64,000 bases of DNA, taken from positions 22,656,374 through 22,720,373 of the forward strand of contig CP099847.1 of the NCBI GenBank assembly GCA_030062745.1, in the 5' to 3' direction. This stretch comes from Capitulum mitella (lineage: Eukaryota; Arthropoda; Thecostraca; Pollicipedomorpha; Pollicipedidae). This document shows, piece by piece, positions 46,494-57,838 of this stretch. Position 1 is the stretch's first letter. Every line of letters starts with the position of its first letter. The notes below the pieces were generated by a model. The model worked only from the letters and a program-made list of their open reading frames with translations. It was not told where the DNA came from and made no database searches. A program made the translations under genes and the position numbers.

Positions 46494-47650
46494 TTAACCG
46501 CAGAAAGACAGATTCTGCCCCCTCCTCTAGTTTTTTGCTTGCCATTCCCGGACTTCTGGAGGTTGATCCACAAAACTTGGTGAATTTTCCTCAATATTTC
46601 TTCGACATATTTTGAAAAAGTCACAAAATTATCCCTTCCACAGGCGGTTTTAGGACACGTTTTTGGGAGGCATGTTTGAGGAATATCACGTTTCCTGGAA
46701 ATCTCGTAATTCGACATGGTCATGTACTATTTCGATGCCATTTGTAATATCACGAACAATCCAAATGATCGGAATATTTGCAACCAGCGCACTCTCAAGT
46801 ACTCCTAAGAAAACTTGTGACGGCCAATGACGGATCCGGGAGCATGTAACTTTATCTTAATTTGCGAAAGTAATCCGTCTATATATACTGCTAGCAGCAT
46901 CTCCAGGCACCGGTATATTTCGTCCAGCAACATTTTCGGTGGCCTAACAGATGTCTGGATCTGCGTGATTGGATTTGTTAGCTCCATACATTTTATGACC
47001 AAATATCATATATTTGAATGAAAATAAAAATCAGAAGCGCCTCCAATGTATTGCAAAAAGGGGTACTTTATTTCTTCTTATTCCTGAGGAATTATGACTA
47101 GATTTACGGAATAAAACACAGCTGTCACCATCTAGTTACTAACCCTTCTTTTTCTGGTACTTGGATCCGCCTGTGAGCACTTGCAATGTGTACATGATAT
47201 AGCTTGTGACACATATTGAAATTTATTTTTGAAACATATAGTCTCACCATATTCGGAATATAAAACGAAAAACCTTACATTCTCCGAAAAAATGTGCCCT
47301 TTTATGTGCCTTGGTTACGCCTGGGATTCCGTTATTACAATATGTGATGCGATTTTGATCTCAAGACGTGACATTAAAGCATAGTGCAACGTAGGATTCA
47401 CAACATGTTTGAATATGATGGCCAGTTACAAATAGTTCACCACGTAGAAAGTTTTTCCACTTCTTGTAACTGGATCCGCCTATGGAACTTTGTCATATGT
47501 ACATAATATGGCATATGACACATCTGAAAATGTTTTCCAGACACACATGAGCTCGCCCGACTCAAGATATGTTATAGAATGAATTGACATTTCCCAAAAA
47601 CGTGCACCTTTTTATGTGCCGTGGATACGTCTATGCATTTTGAAATCGAC
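46494..47650 (+). mobile_element. Diverged relative of the TTAA elements, with internal duplication
   Basis: From a TTAA at 46494 the sequence follows the order of copy C at low identity: CTGCCCCCTCCTC, TTTTTTGCTTGCCATTCCCGG, CAAAACTTGGTGAATTTTCCT, then CACGTTTTTGGGAGGCAT. Further on, a segment from about 47141 (CTTGGATCCGCCTGTG ... TGTGCCCTTTTATGTGCC) is repeated about 307 bp later (GGATCCGCCTATGG ... CACCTTTTTATGTGCCGTGG). No clear right terminus was found, so the limits are approximate and the relationship is a distant one. Confidence 0.5.
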
Positions 47651-48959
47651 TTCTTCCTAACATAGACTAGACAGACATTAGCAAGCACATTCCCGGTCCT
47701 GTTGTAGTGGTCTGCTTCAGGTTCGTGGTGTAACTTGTTTTGGCAACGTTGTACAATGTTGTACAGCATAGCGCAACATTAAGCAAGGCTTCAAATTTCA
47801 TCGAAAAATTTCTAGCATTTGAGATCCCTATCATTATATCACTGCGCTGACGATCAGAACTGACCTACGCACATTGCCAAGAAAGCTGCAACGTTGCGTA
47901 TGTGTTGTATTGCGCACTTACCACAAATTGCGCCGCTTTGAGGATAGTGGATGCCACAGGATATTCATCACTGCTTTCGATGATGGGTGACAGAGAAATT
48001 AATAGCGTTTTAGAAAAGTCGCGCAGTGCTGCAAAGCCCAATACCATCAAAGGTTCAATCTAGAGAAATAAATCAGCCCCGTGATCGTGTTCAGTAGCGA
48101 AAGCAGGATTTTCGTCATGGGGGTGCTTAGCGCTATAATAAAAGGGTTTTGTATTATTAATATCGTTTTACTGTAAACGTGGAGAGATACGTTGTCAAAT
48201 AGCACACCAGGAGATTTTGAAAACTAAGTTAAGTTACATTGAACTTTAAAATGTTTCGACATTTGTGCAAAAACGGACCATTTGTGATCATAGACCAATT
48301 TTGGGAAACTTTTGACCATATGGGGGGAGGGCCAACTGACTGCTCTGTCCCCCGTTGGCCGCACTTCTGATCGTTTTCATGAAATCCAAATCGGCGGAAT
48401 AACAGGCAATTTCTGAAAAGCCGCAAATGTTGAGGATGTTGCACATATTGTAAACCCAAGATACATAACTCAGGATGCCTTGGTTTTGCACCTTGGGCAC
48501 GTGGTGGTAAGACACTAGCACAAGAAAATTTAATACTTCCAATTTGCTCAATGGCACAATGCATCTGCAATTCTCGCAAACAGCTGTAAGCATCACGAAA
48601 ACGTAACACCGTAGTAACCATTTTGCAAATGTTTATGGTCATCAGATTGTTCAGATACCTACATTAGCAAAGTTTCTTAACCATCCAAGTTGTCTGCGTC
48701 ATCTTGCAAATGCAAATGCAAATGTGGCATGAAAAAATAACTTGGATTATGGTAAATACAACGGGTACGAAGTCTGACAACAGCTTTGTCTGAATTGTTT
48801 GGAATGGAATAAACGCTAGGAAGGCCCATGTACCAAAAAATGGTCATTGGTGTGCGGTTTATCATTGCAATAAGCAATTACTCTGGCTGCAAACAACTCG
48901 TCGCTCTATCGAAGTTCATGTACCACTGACTTCTTCCACGTTAGACAAGTAATTGTAAT

Positions 48960-49340
48960 GATATTTAGTGGTAAGGGTGTTCCTATCAATGTCAACTTTG
49001 CTGAGGATCCAACTCGGTATATTTTGCTTCTATCAACGATACTAAATCCATGTCACTGCATGCAATAAATTGTAATGCAAATATACATTTGAATATTTTG
49101 AAGGCAAAGAATATGCTGAAATGAATGAGCCAGATATTTTCACAGTTAACATTTAAGTATGTCAGTTGGTCGTTTTGAGCATATTGCGTTGCAGATAGGC
49201 TGCAAAAATGACAAAACGGGCTTTATCGAAAAGTAAAAATCACCCCATACGGCCTGTCTTAATTTCAAATTTGAATTCCGATGCAAATGAGTTTTTATTT
49301 CGACCTGTATGCGTTTTGTGCCGAAGTCTCGTGTCTGATA
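48960..49340 (+). repeat. Diverged duplication, unit 1 left part
   Basis: Sequence such as ACTAAATCCATGTCACTGCATG, AACATGCTGAAATG-like words and GAGCATATTGCGTTGCA aligns in order with 51730-51960 (GCTAAATCCATGGCACTGCATG, GAACATGCTGAAGCG, GAGCATACTGTGTTGCA). Together with 50560-50760 versus 52380-52530 this marks an old, large direct duplication of unknown, probably transposon-derived DNA. Confidence 0.6.
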
Positions 49341-49347
49341 TGCTTAA

Positions 49348-50554
49348 CCCTATTCCCGGCAGGGGGGGGGCGGAATCCGCCCCCCCTCCGGTTTTTGCTT
49401 GCCAATTCCAGGCTTTTTAACGCAGCTTCACGAAACTTGGTGACTTTTCCTAGCTATTCTTTCTACGTGCTGTGACAAAATTTCACAATTCTATTTTGCT
49501 CAGGGGCGGAGCCAGGCAACGTTTTTGAGAGGCACCTCATGCCATTTTTGGCCATGTTCAGGGTAACAGGAAAATGTCTGCCAAAAACAGAGTTTAAAAG
49601 CTAGAACTTAAAACTTTATATGGATGTATAGCTAAATAGTTGGGCAATGTGCAGATGTAATTTTGTTTATCTGAGTTTATTTTACAAGGTCAGGTCAAGG
49701 TCAAAAGTTGAAATTTGTTTTTTTTGCAATAATTTCGGTGCCGTTCTTTTAAATGCCAAACCCGGAATATATATGACGTAGAAGGGTGTCTTCTACTTGT
49801 GTACCAAGTTTCAGCTTGATATCAGGTCGGGTCACGGAGCTATGATCTAAAATGTCAGTGCGCGTACCCTATATCGCAATAGCCGTAAAATGAAATTTTT
49901 GAAATAGAGTGAATTCAAATGATTGAAAACGCTTGCAGATAATATTAAATGCACACGAGATCATTCCAAGTGACCCCAAGGTCACTGGAGGTCATTTAAG
50001 GTCAAAGGTCACAAGTTGATCTGAGAAACGTGTGACCATGACAGTTTCCCCTTTTTCATGTCCCTGGCACCGCCTATGCTAACATTATACAAACATTGTA
50101 ATGCGATTTGTACTTATGTAGTATAACATGACTAGTAGAAGCCAAAAAAGGGTGTTTGCCTCTTTTGTTCATTCAGTTGTTAGAAAACCAATCCTCCTAT
50201 TTTTGAAACCCTGTGAACGCCCATGAATTTTCTCAAAATTTCGGATTTGCGGACCCATGGTAAAAGCCCTATTTATATTCTATCGATTCATGCCAGTTTC
50301 ATTGAAATCGGTCGATAAACAACGGAGTTATAAGAAGTCCAAAAGTACCCCCCATTTTGACATTTTTGCCCCCCTGTATCCACAAATTTCAAAATTTTGG
50401 AAATTTCTTTTCATAAAAATGTAGTTTACGTCACGGCACATCGATTTCCGTTTGTTGCAATGAAATCGGACCAGTAGTTCTCGAGATCTCAGGGGGGGCG
50501 AATCCGCCCCCCTGCCGGGAATCGGCCATACCGTCTAGCCCTCCGGGAATAGGG
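49348..50554 (+). mobile_element. TTAA-flanked nonautonomous DNA transposon, copy C
   Basis: Perfect TTAA flanks (49344-49347, 50555-50558) and exact 12-bp inverted ends, CCCTATTCCCGG. It aligns with A and, reversed, with B over its whole 1207 bp. Both ends show GC hairpins (poly-G, CGGAATCCG, poly-C). AGGTCA half-sites are frequent, including AGGTCAGGTCAAGGTCA-type sequence near 49687 and a perfect DR1, AGGTCAAAGGTCA, at 49999-50011. It interrupts the older duplicated unit that begins at 48960. No transposase. Confidence 0.94.
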
Positions 50555-50558
50555 TTAA

Positions 50559-52730
50559 ATCTTTAGGCATGTAATTTTGTGCTCAATCAGATTCATTATT
50601 TCACCACTGAGTTCCTTTTTTTAACTATACGGGATATCTCATCTACTACGCAACGTTTGGCTTATATGATATTTACTCTGGTAAGCAGCGACAACTTTTG
50701 TCCAATTTTAGCCCAAAATCCCTAGGCGATTGTGCCTTCCAGCAGCTAATGAGCGCTACGGTCTCTAATGCTTCTAATTTCTTGTGAAATGACGGCCTCA
50801 TTCTTAGTTGGGAACATGAATAGCACAGTGATCAAAAGAACACATCCATTGTACATGACAAGTAAAACGTTTCGTAATGCGCATGTTTTAAAAGAGCACG
50901 CAGTTTGGAGTGATTTGGTGTCACGTGACTGTGGAGTAAAAATCAGCAAGTGTTGCAATGCTTACAGGTAGGCATACTACTAAAGCTACTAAATATAGAT
51001 TGCATAATTGCATAACACTATTCAGTGCCTGCAATCAGAGCCACATAGGTACGTCAGATCCCGATTCTGCTGGCATCCTTGCTTGAGTGGAGCGATCATC
51101 CGCGAATGCGGTCGTTGGTGCGTAGTTAAGTACTGCAATGATGAGCTGAACCCATTTTAGAAAGTTTAATGCTGTTTTACCAAGTCCACTAGAGTATATT
51201 ATTGGCCACTTGAGCACTTCACGGACTGAATTTTCAAGATCCGGTCCAATCTGGTCCTTGAAGACTAGGATCCAATCAATCCGTAATCCGCCTTTCCTAA
51301 AATTCTGGAACCCGATCCGGTCAAGTCCGTGATAGCAAGATATGCGTAAAAATTATCCGTTCCAACCCTTATTCAAGTTTTTGCTTCTGCCATCATAAAT
51401 ACGCAAATATGTCATATCTAAGCATGTTTAATTGTTCCCTTTTAACAGTCCATATGTTTTCTGAACTGCTGCAAAAACATGTCCAGTTGGTTAAGACCTA
51501 AATGGATTTTCAATCCCTCCAATCCATGTGGCCTGGCGAATTCTAAAATTCGGTACAGTCCTAATCCACATTTTGCTTCTGGTCCGGTCCAGTACGCTGC
51601 GCGGATGCATCGGCAATCCGTGGATTTATCCAATCCGTGCAATGTCCTATTGGCTACTTCAGAAACATTAAGCGTGTAGTGGCTGCTCACACTGATGAGC
51701 AAGATGCCAGTGCTAAAATAGGTATCTTAGATTATCACAAAGACTGCTAAATCCATGGCACTGCATGCAAGCAAACGTCGTGCACTAGCCACCTCTTTGT
51801 TTTAAAAGTGAAGAACATGCTGAAGCGTTCAAGTGCCTGTTATTGTTGACTGATTCCAATCAACATTTCAACGTAAAAACGCCAAGCTATATGTTTGGAG
51901 CATACTGTGTTGCACATAAAGTGCAAATATGACAGAGCAAATTTTTTGGCTAGAGCAAAGGAACTTCTTCATTCGGGTTCCCCACATATTTGTCTTCATC
52001 GTTTCATACGACGTTTTTAAATGTTTAAATGTTTAAATGTAAATCACAGCTGTGATACAGGTACGTTATTGCTGTGATATGTACGCATTTTCGTAGAAGT
52101 CCAACATTTATTAACGCTTATCGGATGGCCGGAAATCGTTTTAGGTCCTGCTTCTGCAAGGTTCCGTGAAGCCAGAGACGCTATCAACACGCGGTGAAGG
52201 GGTGGCGGTTGTTGGTTAAACTATGACGGCTCAGAATTTTTACGGGAATGTGGGATTTAATCAGCTTCAAACTTTGGAGACTTCCATAAAAGTCATGTAT
52301 CATTCGAATTTCGTTTTTATGCCCGCGCGTTAAAGGGTTAAATACGCCGGAATCTTTATGTTCCATGCAATCTTGATAGAGCCAAATATATCATCCCATA
52401 TCTGTTATTTGCTCTGCTTGCAAGAGAATATCTCATCTGCTATGCCCCGTTTGACGAATTTTGAGTTCCACTTTGGCTGAAGAGCAGCATCAATTTTCGT
52501 CCGATTTTAGGCCAAACTCCATATGGCGGTAATACCGTCTGGGCAAGAAATGAACGTTTCGGTCCCTATAGATAAAGTTTTCACCGTGTTGACGTTAAGG
52601 AAAGTGTTGCGGAACCAAGCGACAAAAGTTTCGATCAGTTTTTGGAGCTTTCCAAACACAGCACGTCGAGGTTGCTATTTTACCGACGACTACAGAAATT
52701 ACGCGTTATCTGCGTATTGAACGAGTGCAC
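50559..52730 (+). repeat. Old direct duplication, continuation of unit 1 and unit 2
   Basis: Unit 1 resumes after copy C (ATATCTCATCTACTACGCAACG, TTTTGTCCAATTTTAGCCC near 50630-50725). Its partner in unit 2 lies at 52425-52520 (ATATCTCATCTGCTATGCCCCG, TTTTCGTCCGATTTTAGGCC). Between them, 51220-51680 is studded with AATCC/GGTCC words. No protein could be read from either unit. Confidence 0.55.
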
Positions 52731-54182
52731 AAAACACACACACACACGTCGAATCATAAGGGGAATACATTTAATAGCAGGAAGGTGAAGGCCGGCCCCT
52801 GACTCACACTCACCAGGAGAGTCTGGCTCTGGCAGCAAATACCTTTAAATATTAGATTATCGGTGTGGCCGCAGCGGAAGGATTCCAGCCACCAAACGTC
52901 AGTGCCGTACAGACAACGTTTTGCAAAATAACGACATAGTGGACCACATCTAAGCTTTCGCAAGGCGAGTTATCGTCAAAAGAGATATTCTCCGCTATAT
53001 GTGGCAGGAGAAACATGGTACGTGACGATCACCAGCGCGGTTTCCGTCCACTGATGAAGACAGGAAGAAAACAAATGGTTATGAGAGCGGTAATGGTGCG
53101 GCTGCCTCTGCGTCACCCACCTTACCAGTACGAGAGCGACGCGAACGTTTGGAATATGACTGTAATGTTGTTTTGACGTAAAATCCAATGCAATACAAAT
53201 ATTCATACATCGTTTTGAAATAGAGCGAATGGCCAACTTTTCACGCTATTGGCTGTTTACAGCACTCTTTCTGATTGTGTGAGGACAGGAACACCTTCTG
53301 AACACTGTGGTATTTCAGTGCATCACTAAAACCGTCGAAAAATACTGAAATCGGGCGACCGGGGGGGATCACCCGCTGGCCTGAGCTGCTGGAGGCTGAG
53401 GTTGGCGCAGACCGGCGGCGCGTGACGGGGGACTCCAGCCTGACGGACGAAGGTCGCCATGGTCGCTACGGTCGCCACAGTCGCCGTGGTCGCCAGAAGC
53501 AGCATCTTCAGGGGGACGGCAGGACGGCGCTCTGCCAACAGCAGAAGCTCAGCCCCGGCAGCAGGAGCAAGCCCGCGAACAGCCCATAGACAGCCGGCGA
53601 TAGCTTCATAGACCAGGGGTGGCAGCCATTCATCAGCTCTCTACGAGAGCAACAGCTTTGCAACATTGCCGATGGACTTATTTGGGCCGCTTCTTGTTTT
53701 CCATGTTGCTACCTATCTTGTGACGAAAAAATCTGCTAGTTCGGTTGCTCATTATTCGCGCACGGAATTACACTGGAGGTAAACATCCTCGCACACAGAT
53801 ACTTCTGTTTTACCCAGCATATCAAAAAATGGTTGAAAACATTTAATATCCAAAGTACTAAACGGAAGTGCATTTCTTAGTGATCTCGAAGACCAAGCTG
53901 CAAATCGAGTCTGAGCATATTACACTGTAAATCATTTACAGGAAAATGAACGTTGTGAAGCTTGCACTTACCAAAAAAAACAATATTTGCTCTTGCTGAC
54001 CAGGTAAAACTTCATGGCTACACTGTGCTTTGTATTGCGTAGCAGCCTTTTATGAGCCGACTTGGCTGAGCAAAGATCGAAGCCGATGAGCACATATTTA
54101 CAGCTACAGCTAAATAATCTGGATTTTGGCACACAAAACCACTTTACAAATTTATCTGACTGAAGTTGAATGCGCAGTCTTA
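52731..54182. other. No gene supported
   Basis: A short ACAC run near 52736 and a GC-rich patch at 53350-53600 are the only structures. On the minus strand that patch opens a frame with a hydrophobic start (MLLLATTATVATVATMATF), but it contains a near-tandem ACGGTCGCCA repeat and I do not call it a gene. Confidence 0.35.
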
Positions 54183-55166
54183 CAGAGTGCTTCAAAAAAG
54201 TGTACGTATTTCAAATGTTTATTCTGAGAGCATGGCATCTGGTATAGCGTTCAGCTGACTATGTTCTGAAAGCTGACATTATGCTCTTTTCACAACAGGA
54301 ACTGTGAACTCAATAACTCCATTCAAAAGAAAGTGACACCGGATTGACCAAGATCGCTGTTAACGCAAGTGCCCTGTAATTGACATTCTCGATGTGTACC
54401 TCTGCGGTTCAGGCACGCCTCAACTCGGACCACAAAGTTTTGGCCCGCCTTCCTCAGTCGTAGGTGTGACTTCCTGAACGTAGCTGGCCACATTCAGTTT
54501 AAGCTTGGCCAGTGCAGCGGGGTTGCTGGCATCTATAGGACTCTTGGCAGCCCCCCACAGCCAGGCGTCCTGCGGGTTGAGATCAGGGCTGTGCGACGAC
54601 CACTCGCGAATGGTGCCGAGGGCGATGAGGCGGTTATTGAAGAGCTGGTGCAGATAGGCGATGATGTCATGCGCAGTGTGAGGTTGGGCCACATCCTGCA
54701 TGAACCAGGTCATACGGAGCTGGCCTACGGCGAGGGCTGCGCTAATGTCAGCATGAAACTGCCGATGACCTCGTGGTAGCGTCCGGCGTTGACGGTGATG
54801 GTCCGACCGCCTTCTGCGAACCAATAGAGGGCCAGTAGCCCATGCCTGGCTTTATAGGCCACGAAGAAGTGACCTTTGGACCCTTCATCTGCCTCTCTCT
54901 GATCTTCTCAGGTGGCTCAGAACCCCAGCAAATGCTGTTGTGGCTGTTGATGGCTCCTTCGAGGTTGGTGGCTTTGAAATGTGCGTGAATGGTGATTTTG
55001 GATAGTCTGGTGCCACTTTGTTTTGAGCTATGTTATTGAGTTCACAGGTGCAGTTCCGAAAATGGCATTATGTTCGTGTTCAGAAGATAGTCAGTTGAAC
55101 ACTTAATGAGTTGCCAAACTCTCAGAATAAGCATGTGAAATCCGTCTACTTTTTTGAAGCACCGTG
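54183..55166 (-). mobile_element. Mariner-type transposon, decayed
   Basis: A ~984-bp element with long inverted ends: the left reads AGTGCTTCAAAAAAGTGTAC and the right, inverted, GGTGCTTCAAAAAAGTAGAC, and both continue for about 45 bp to TTATTCTGAGAG. A TA dinucleotide precedes the left end; the right TA has mutated. It encloses a broken transposase on the minus strand. The length is about right for a mariner with part of the 5' coding region lost. Confidence 0.9.
54420..54824 (-). pseudogene. Tc1/mariner transposase, DD41D type, broken
   Basis: The minus frame holds the C-terminal catalytic part: WFMQDVAQPHTAHDIIAYLH carries the second Asp, and REWSSHSPDLNPQDAWLWG carries the third, with 41 residues between. 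This is the DD41D spacing. The preceding motif, ITVNAGRYHEVIGSF, lies in a different frame just upstream (near 54740-54800), so a frameshift separates the two. Decayed N-terminal remnants (for example KGHFFVAYKARHG) reach about 55000. The first catalytic Asp and the DNA-binding domains are not readable. Inactive. Confidence 0.9.
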
Positions 55167-56974
55167 TGGATATGGGATCATTCGCAACTTGTTAATGTCT
55201 GCTATGCTCTAAGTATGCGTTAACTAGTCCTGGCCTGTTCTTGATTGCAGTACCTGCCGTCGACATCAAACCTCGCATTGTCCATTTTCGGTATACGTTA
55301 TTCAGTTACAGATTAGCGTAAACTCATTTTTGCACAAGGCCACAAGACTGACTTTGAGTGGGATATTTTGGCACCTCATAGTTTTTGATGGCCATCTGTT
55401 GCCCTCCCCCACACTTTCTCAAGAGCCGGTGCTTTGATTTTGATGATTCAAACGGCAATTGACAGAGCGCCAAAATCAGCTCCCAGACTTTACCCAGATC
55501 ATGGTCACCTAAAGTGTCGTAGATTAGATCACATCCTCACATGTTATGGATGTTTCTGGATAAATACGGCAGCACATGACAGGGCAAGAATGGTCCGAAC
55601 TGTTCATAAAAATTGTAAGGTTAACTCATTCTCCCACGGCAAACCATATTTTGCAAATATTGACCCGAGACCAGTCTGCGCCGCAAGGTCAGAGGATATC
55701 GTGACCCGGCCTGTGGCCTTGCACATGTGATTGCTGGAGAATTTCAAGAGAAAGTAAAAAATGGCATTATTTTCTCCCTACCTGCAATGTTTTTGGCTGC
55801 CAGAGTTAGGTTTTTCCAGCAAGAGGTTACATCGACATGGTATAAAACTAGAAAATAACCGTCGTTGATCTCGCTTGAAGTGATTAATAGCGATCAACAC
55901 CTGGTGCTAGGTTTTTGTGTCATCCCTGAGGAGCTCCTTACTACCTGCGTCAAAAGGATTGACAAATATTGGAGTCTTACTTGAAAGCCGCGTCCGTAAC
56001 TGGCCACGCTGATGACGTCATATAACTTGAATTAGTGACCTCGCCAGTTCGTTTTGTCCGAAAATGGTTGTGCCATTGATTCTGAAAACTTAGGGAAGCT
56101 GGTGTTCGTCGTTCGGAGGTTATGCCGGAAAAGTCAGTCCTGGAAATCGCCTGGTCAAACTCAGGCAATACAGCAGGGTATCTACGTCTTATATCACTCA
56201 AAACCTTGAAAATACATGCTAAGGGGCATCTTATACGGTAAAGACTACGATGCTGATAATAACGTCATACCAAGCATCACGCACATCTGCCAGAGGAGAA
56301 TACTTCTGTCCTTTTGTCACTAGATAGTACCACTGCAAATCTTAAAGACCATCTCTACAACTATCGCATTAGATAACGCTTGCAATCTTATTGTCATGTC
56401 CTAGTCTCCGTAAATGAAAATTATTAGTGTAAAGACCCAGAAGCGTTTTGACTCCCGTGACTATCTTTTCGACAAAATGACATCATTTGTCAGTTTACTT
56501 CTTCACTGATTTAGTACTATTGGTTAGGTTCAGACAAATTCGGTATCGTCGTCAGGAGGGCCAGAGAGTACATTGCTCTCCCTCGTACTATGTCACGCCA
56601 TGCCTGGCTTGTGTCTGGGTTTTAATATCCATTTTCACGTTTCCAATTTTTATTTGCTTCATTCTGACCATCCGCCCTCTTCCAAAATCTGGGCCTGTTA
56701 GTTGCGAAGCCGTCCAGTTTTAAACCCCATGATGACTTCTATTTCATTACTTGCCAATTTCGACAAACGTCAATAAGCGAATTTTTCGAATATTTGATCT
56801 AGTCTCTTCAATCTAACAACAATTTCTGGTGATTTATTTTTGCCATTGCGTTTATCGTAGATAACTTCCCCATGTCATGGCTACCCCATGTGACCCATCA
56901 GCAATAAGTTATATGGTAGATCTGTAGATTACATTATCGGCTTGTACAAGATTGTTGTGGCAGAAAATAATATG
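55167..56974. other. No gene supported
   Basis: AT-rich DNA with a 98-codon plus frame at 55434-55730 of unknown nature and no splice context. A full CRE-like TGACGTCA lies near 56011. Confidence 0.4.
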
Positions 56975-57235
56975 CAGGCGCGAAGCCAGGATTTCCCTCA
57001 GGGTGAGCCAAATGACATTTTGTCATATGCCATTGGCATATGACAAAATGACAAAAAATTTATGTAACTTACCTCATATTTAACGCACTGGAAAACATAT
57101 AATGTCTGCTTTTACAACATATATATGATTGCTATTCCGCATTCGTGCGAAATCGCAACATATCCAGTGAAAACTGCTTGGCTCAAGGGAGGGGGAGGGG
57201 CATGGTCCCCATGGTACCCCTTGGCTACGTCCCTG
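56975..57235 (-). mobile_element. hAT-type MITE, copy 2 (inverted)
   Basis: A 261-bp relative of the element at 44368 in opposite orientation. The ends are CAGGCGCGAAGCCAGGA and, inverted, CAGGGACGTAGCCAAGG. Flanking 8-mers ATAATATG (56967-56974) and ACAATATG (57236-57243) match at 7 of 8. It keeps the GTCATATGCCA...TGGCATATGAC palindrome with a different central base. No coding capacity. Confidence 0.9.
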
Positions 57236-57838
57236 ACAATATGTATCTCGGAAATGTTTCCACATGGTCATTGTTACCCATATAGCTTCGGTTGGTCTGA
57301 AAAATGTCCCTGATCCCGTTTTGAGAACACTATTTTTTCTTAGAAGCAAACAAAAGTAAGAAAGTGTCATCAGTTAAAACTTTATAAAAATGCGTTTTTA
57401 TATTTATTTATAAAAAAAAATCTTTATAAAACCTTTATTGCGATGTCTCCCATTCAAATGACGCATTAACGGCATTCTCCTAGCGTTTGTTAGCCAACAC
57501 CTTCTCGTGACGTCACGCAACAGCTGGCAACAGAACATGGGAGATTTGTGGGAAACCACTTTCCTGTGAAATTATCATATCGTCATGTTGAGACATGTGG
57601 ATACAAGACAACTGAATACACGAGAATAATTTCAAACACTGCGAGATAGACTACGCTCTTCAGTTCAGCAGGTAGAAAATCCTCCTTGACATTAGACCAA
57701 GTAGGATTTTGGCCAGATTTTATGCGAACATATAACGCGACTACGAAGTACATAATTTTGGGAATATTTCCACTGATCCCTCATGGGGACATGCAAATTT
57801 ATGTGAGTCAACGAGTAAATCATTTAAAGGTACATTAA

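Noticed and set aside
53326-53538. Minus frame with a hydrophobic start, candidate peptide precursor
   Set aside because: The hydrophobic part is a short imperfect DNA repeat, no cleavage or amidation site is clear, and no exon partner was found.
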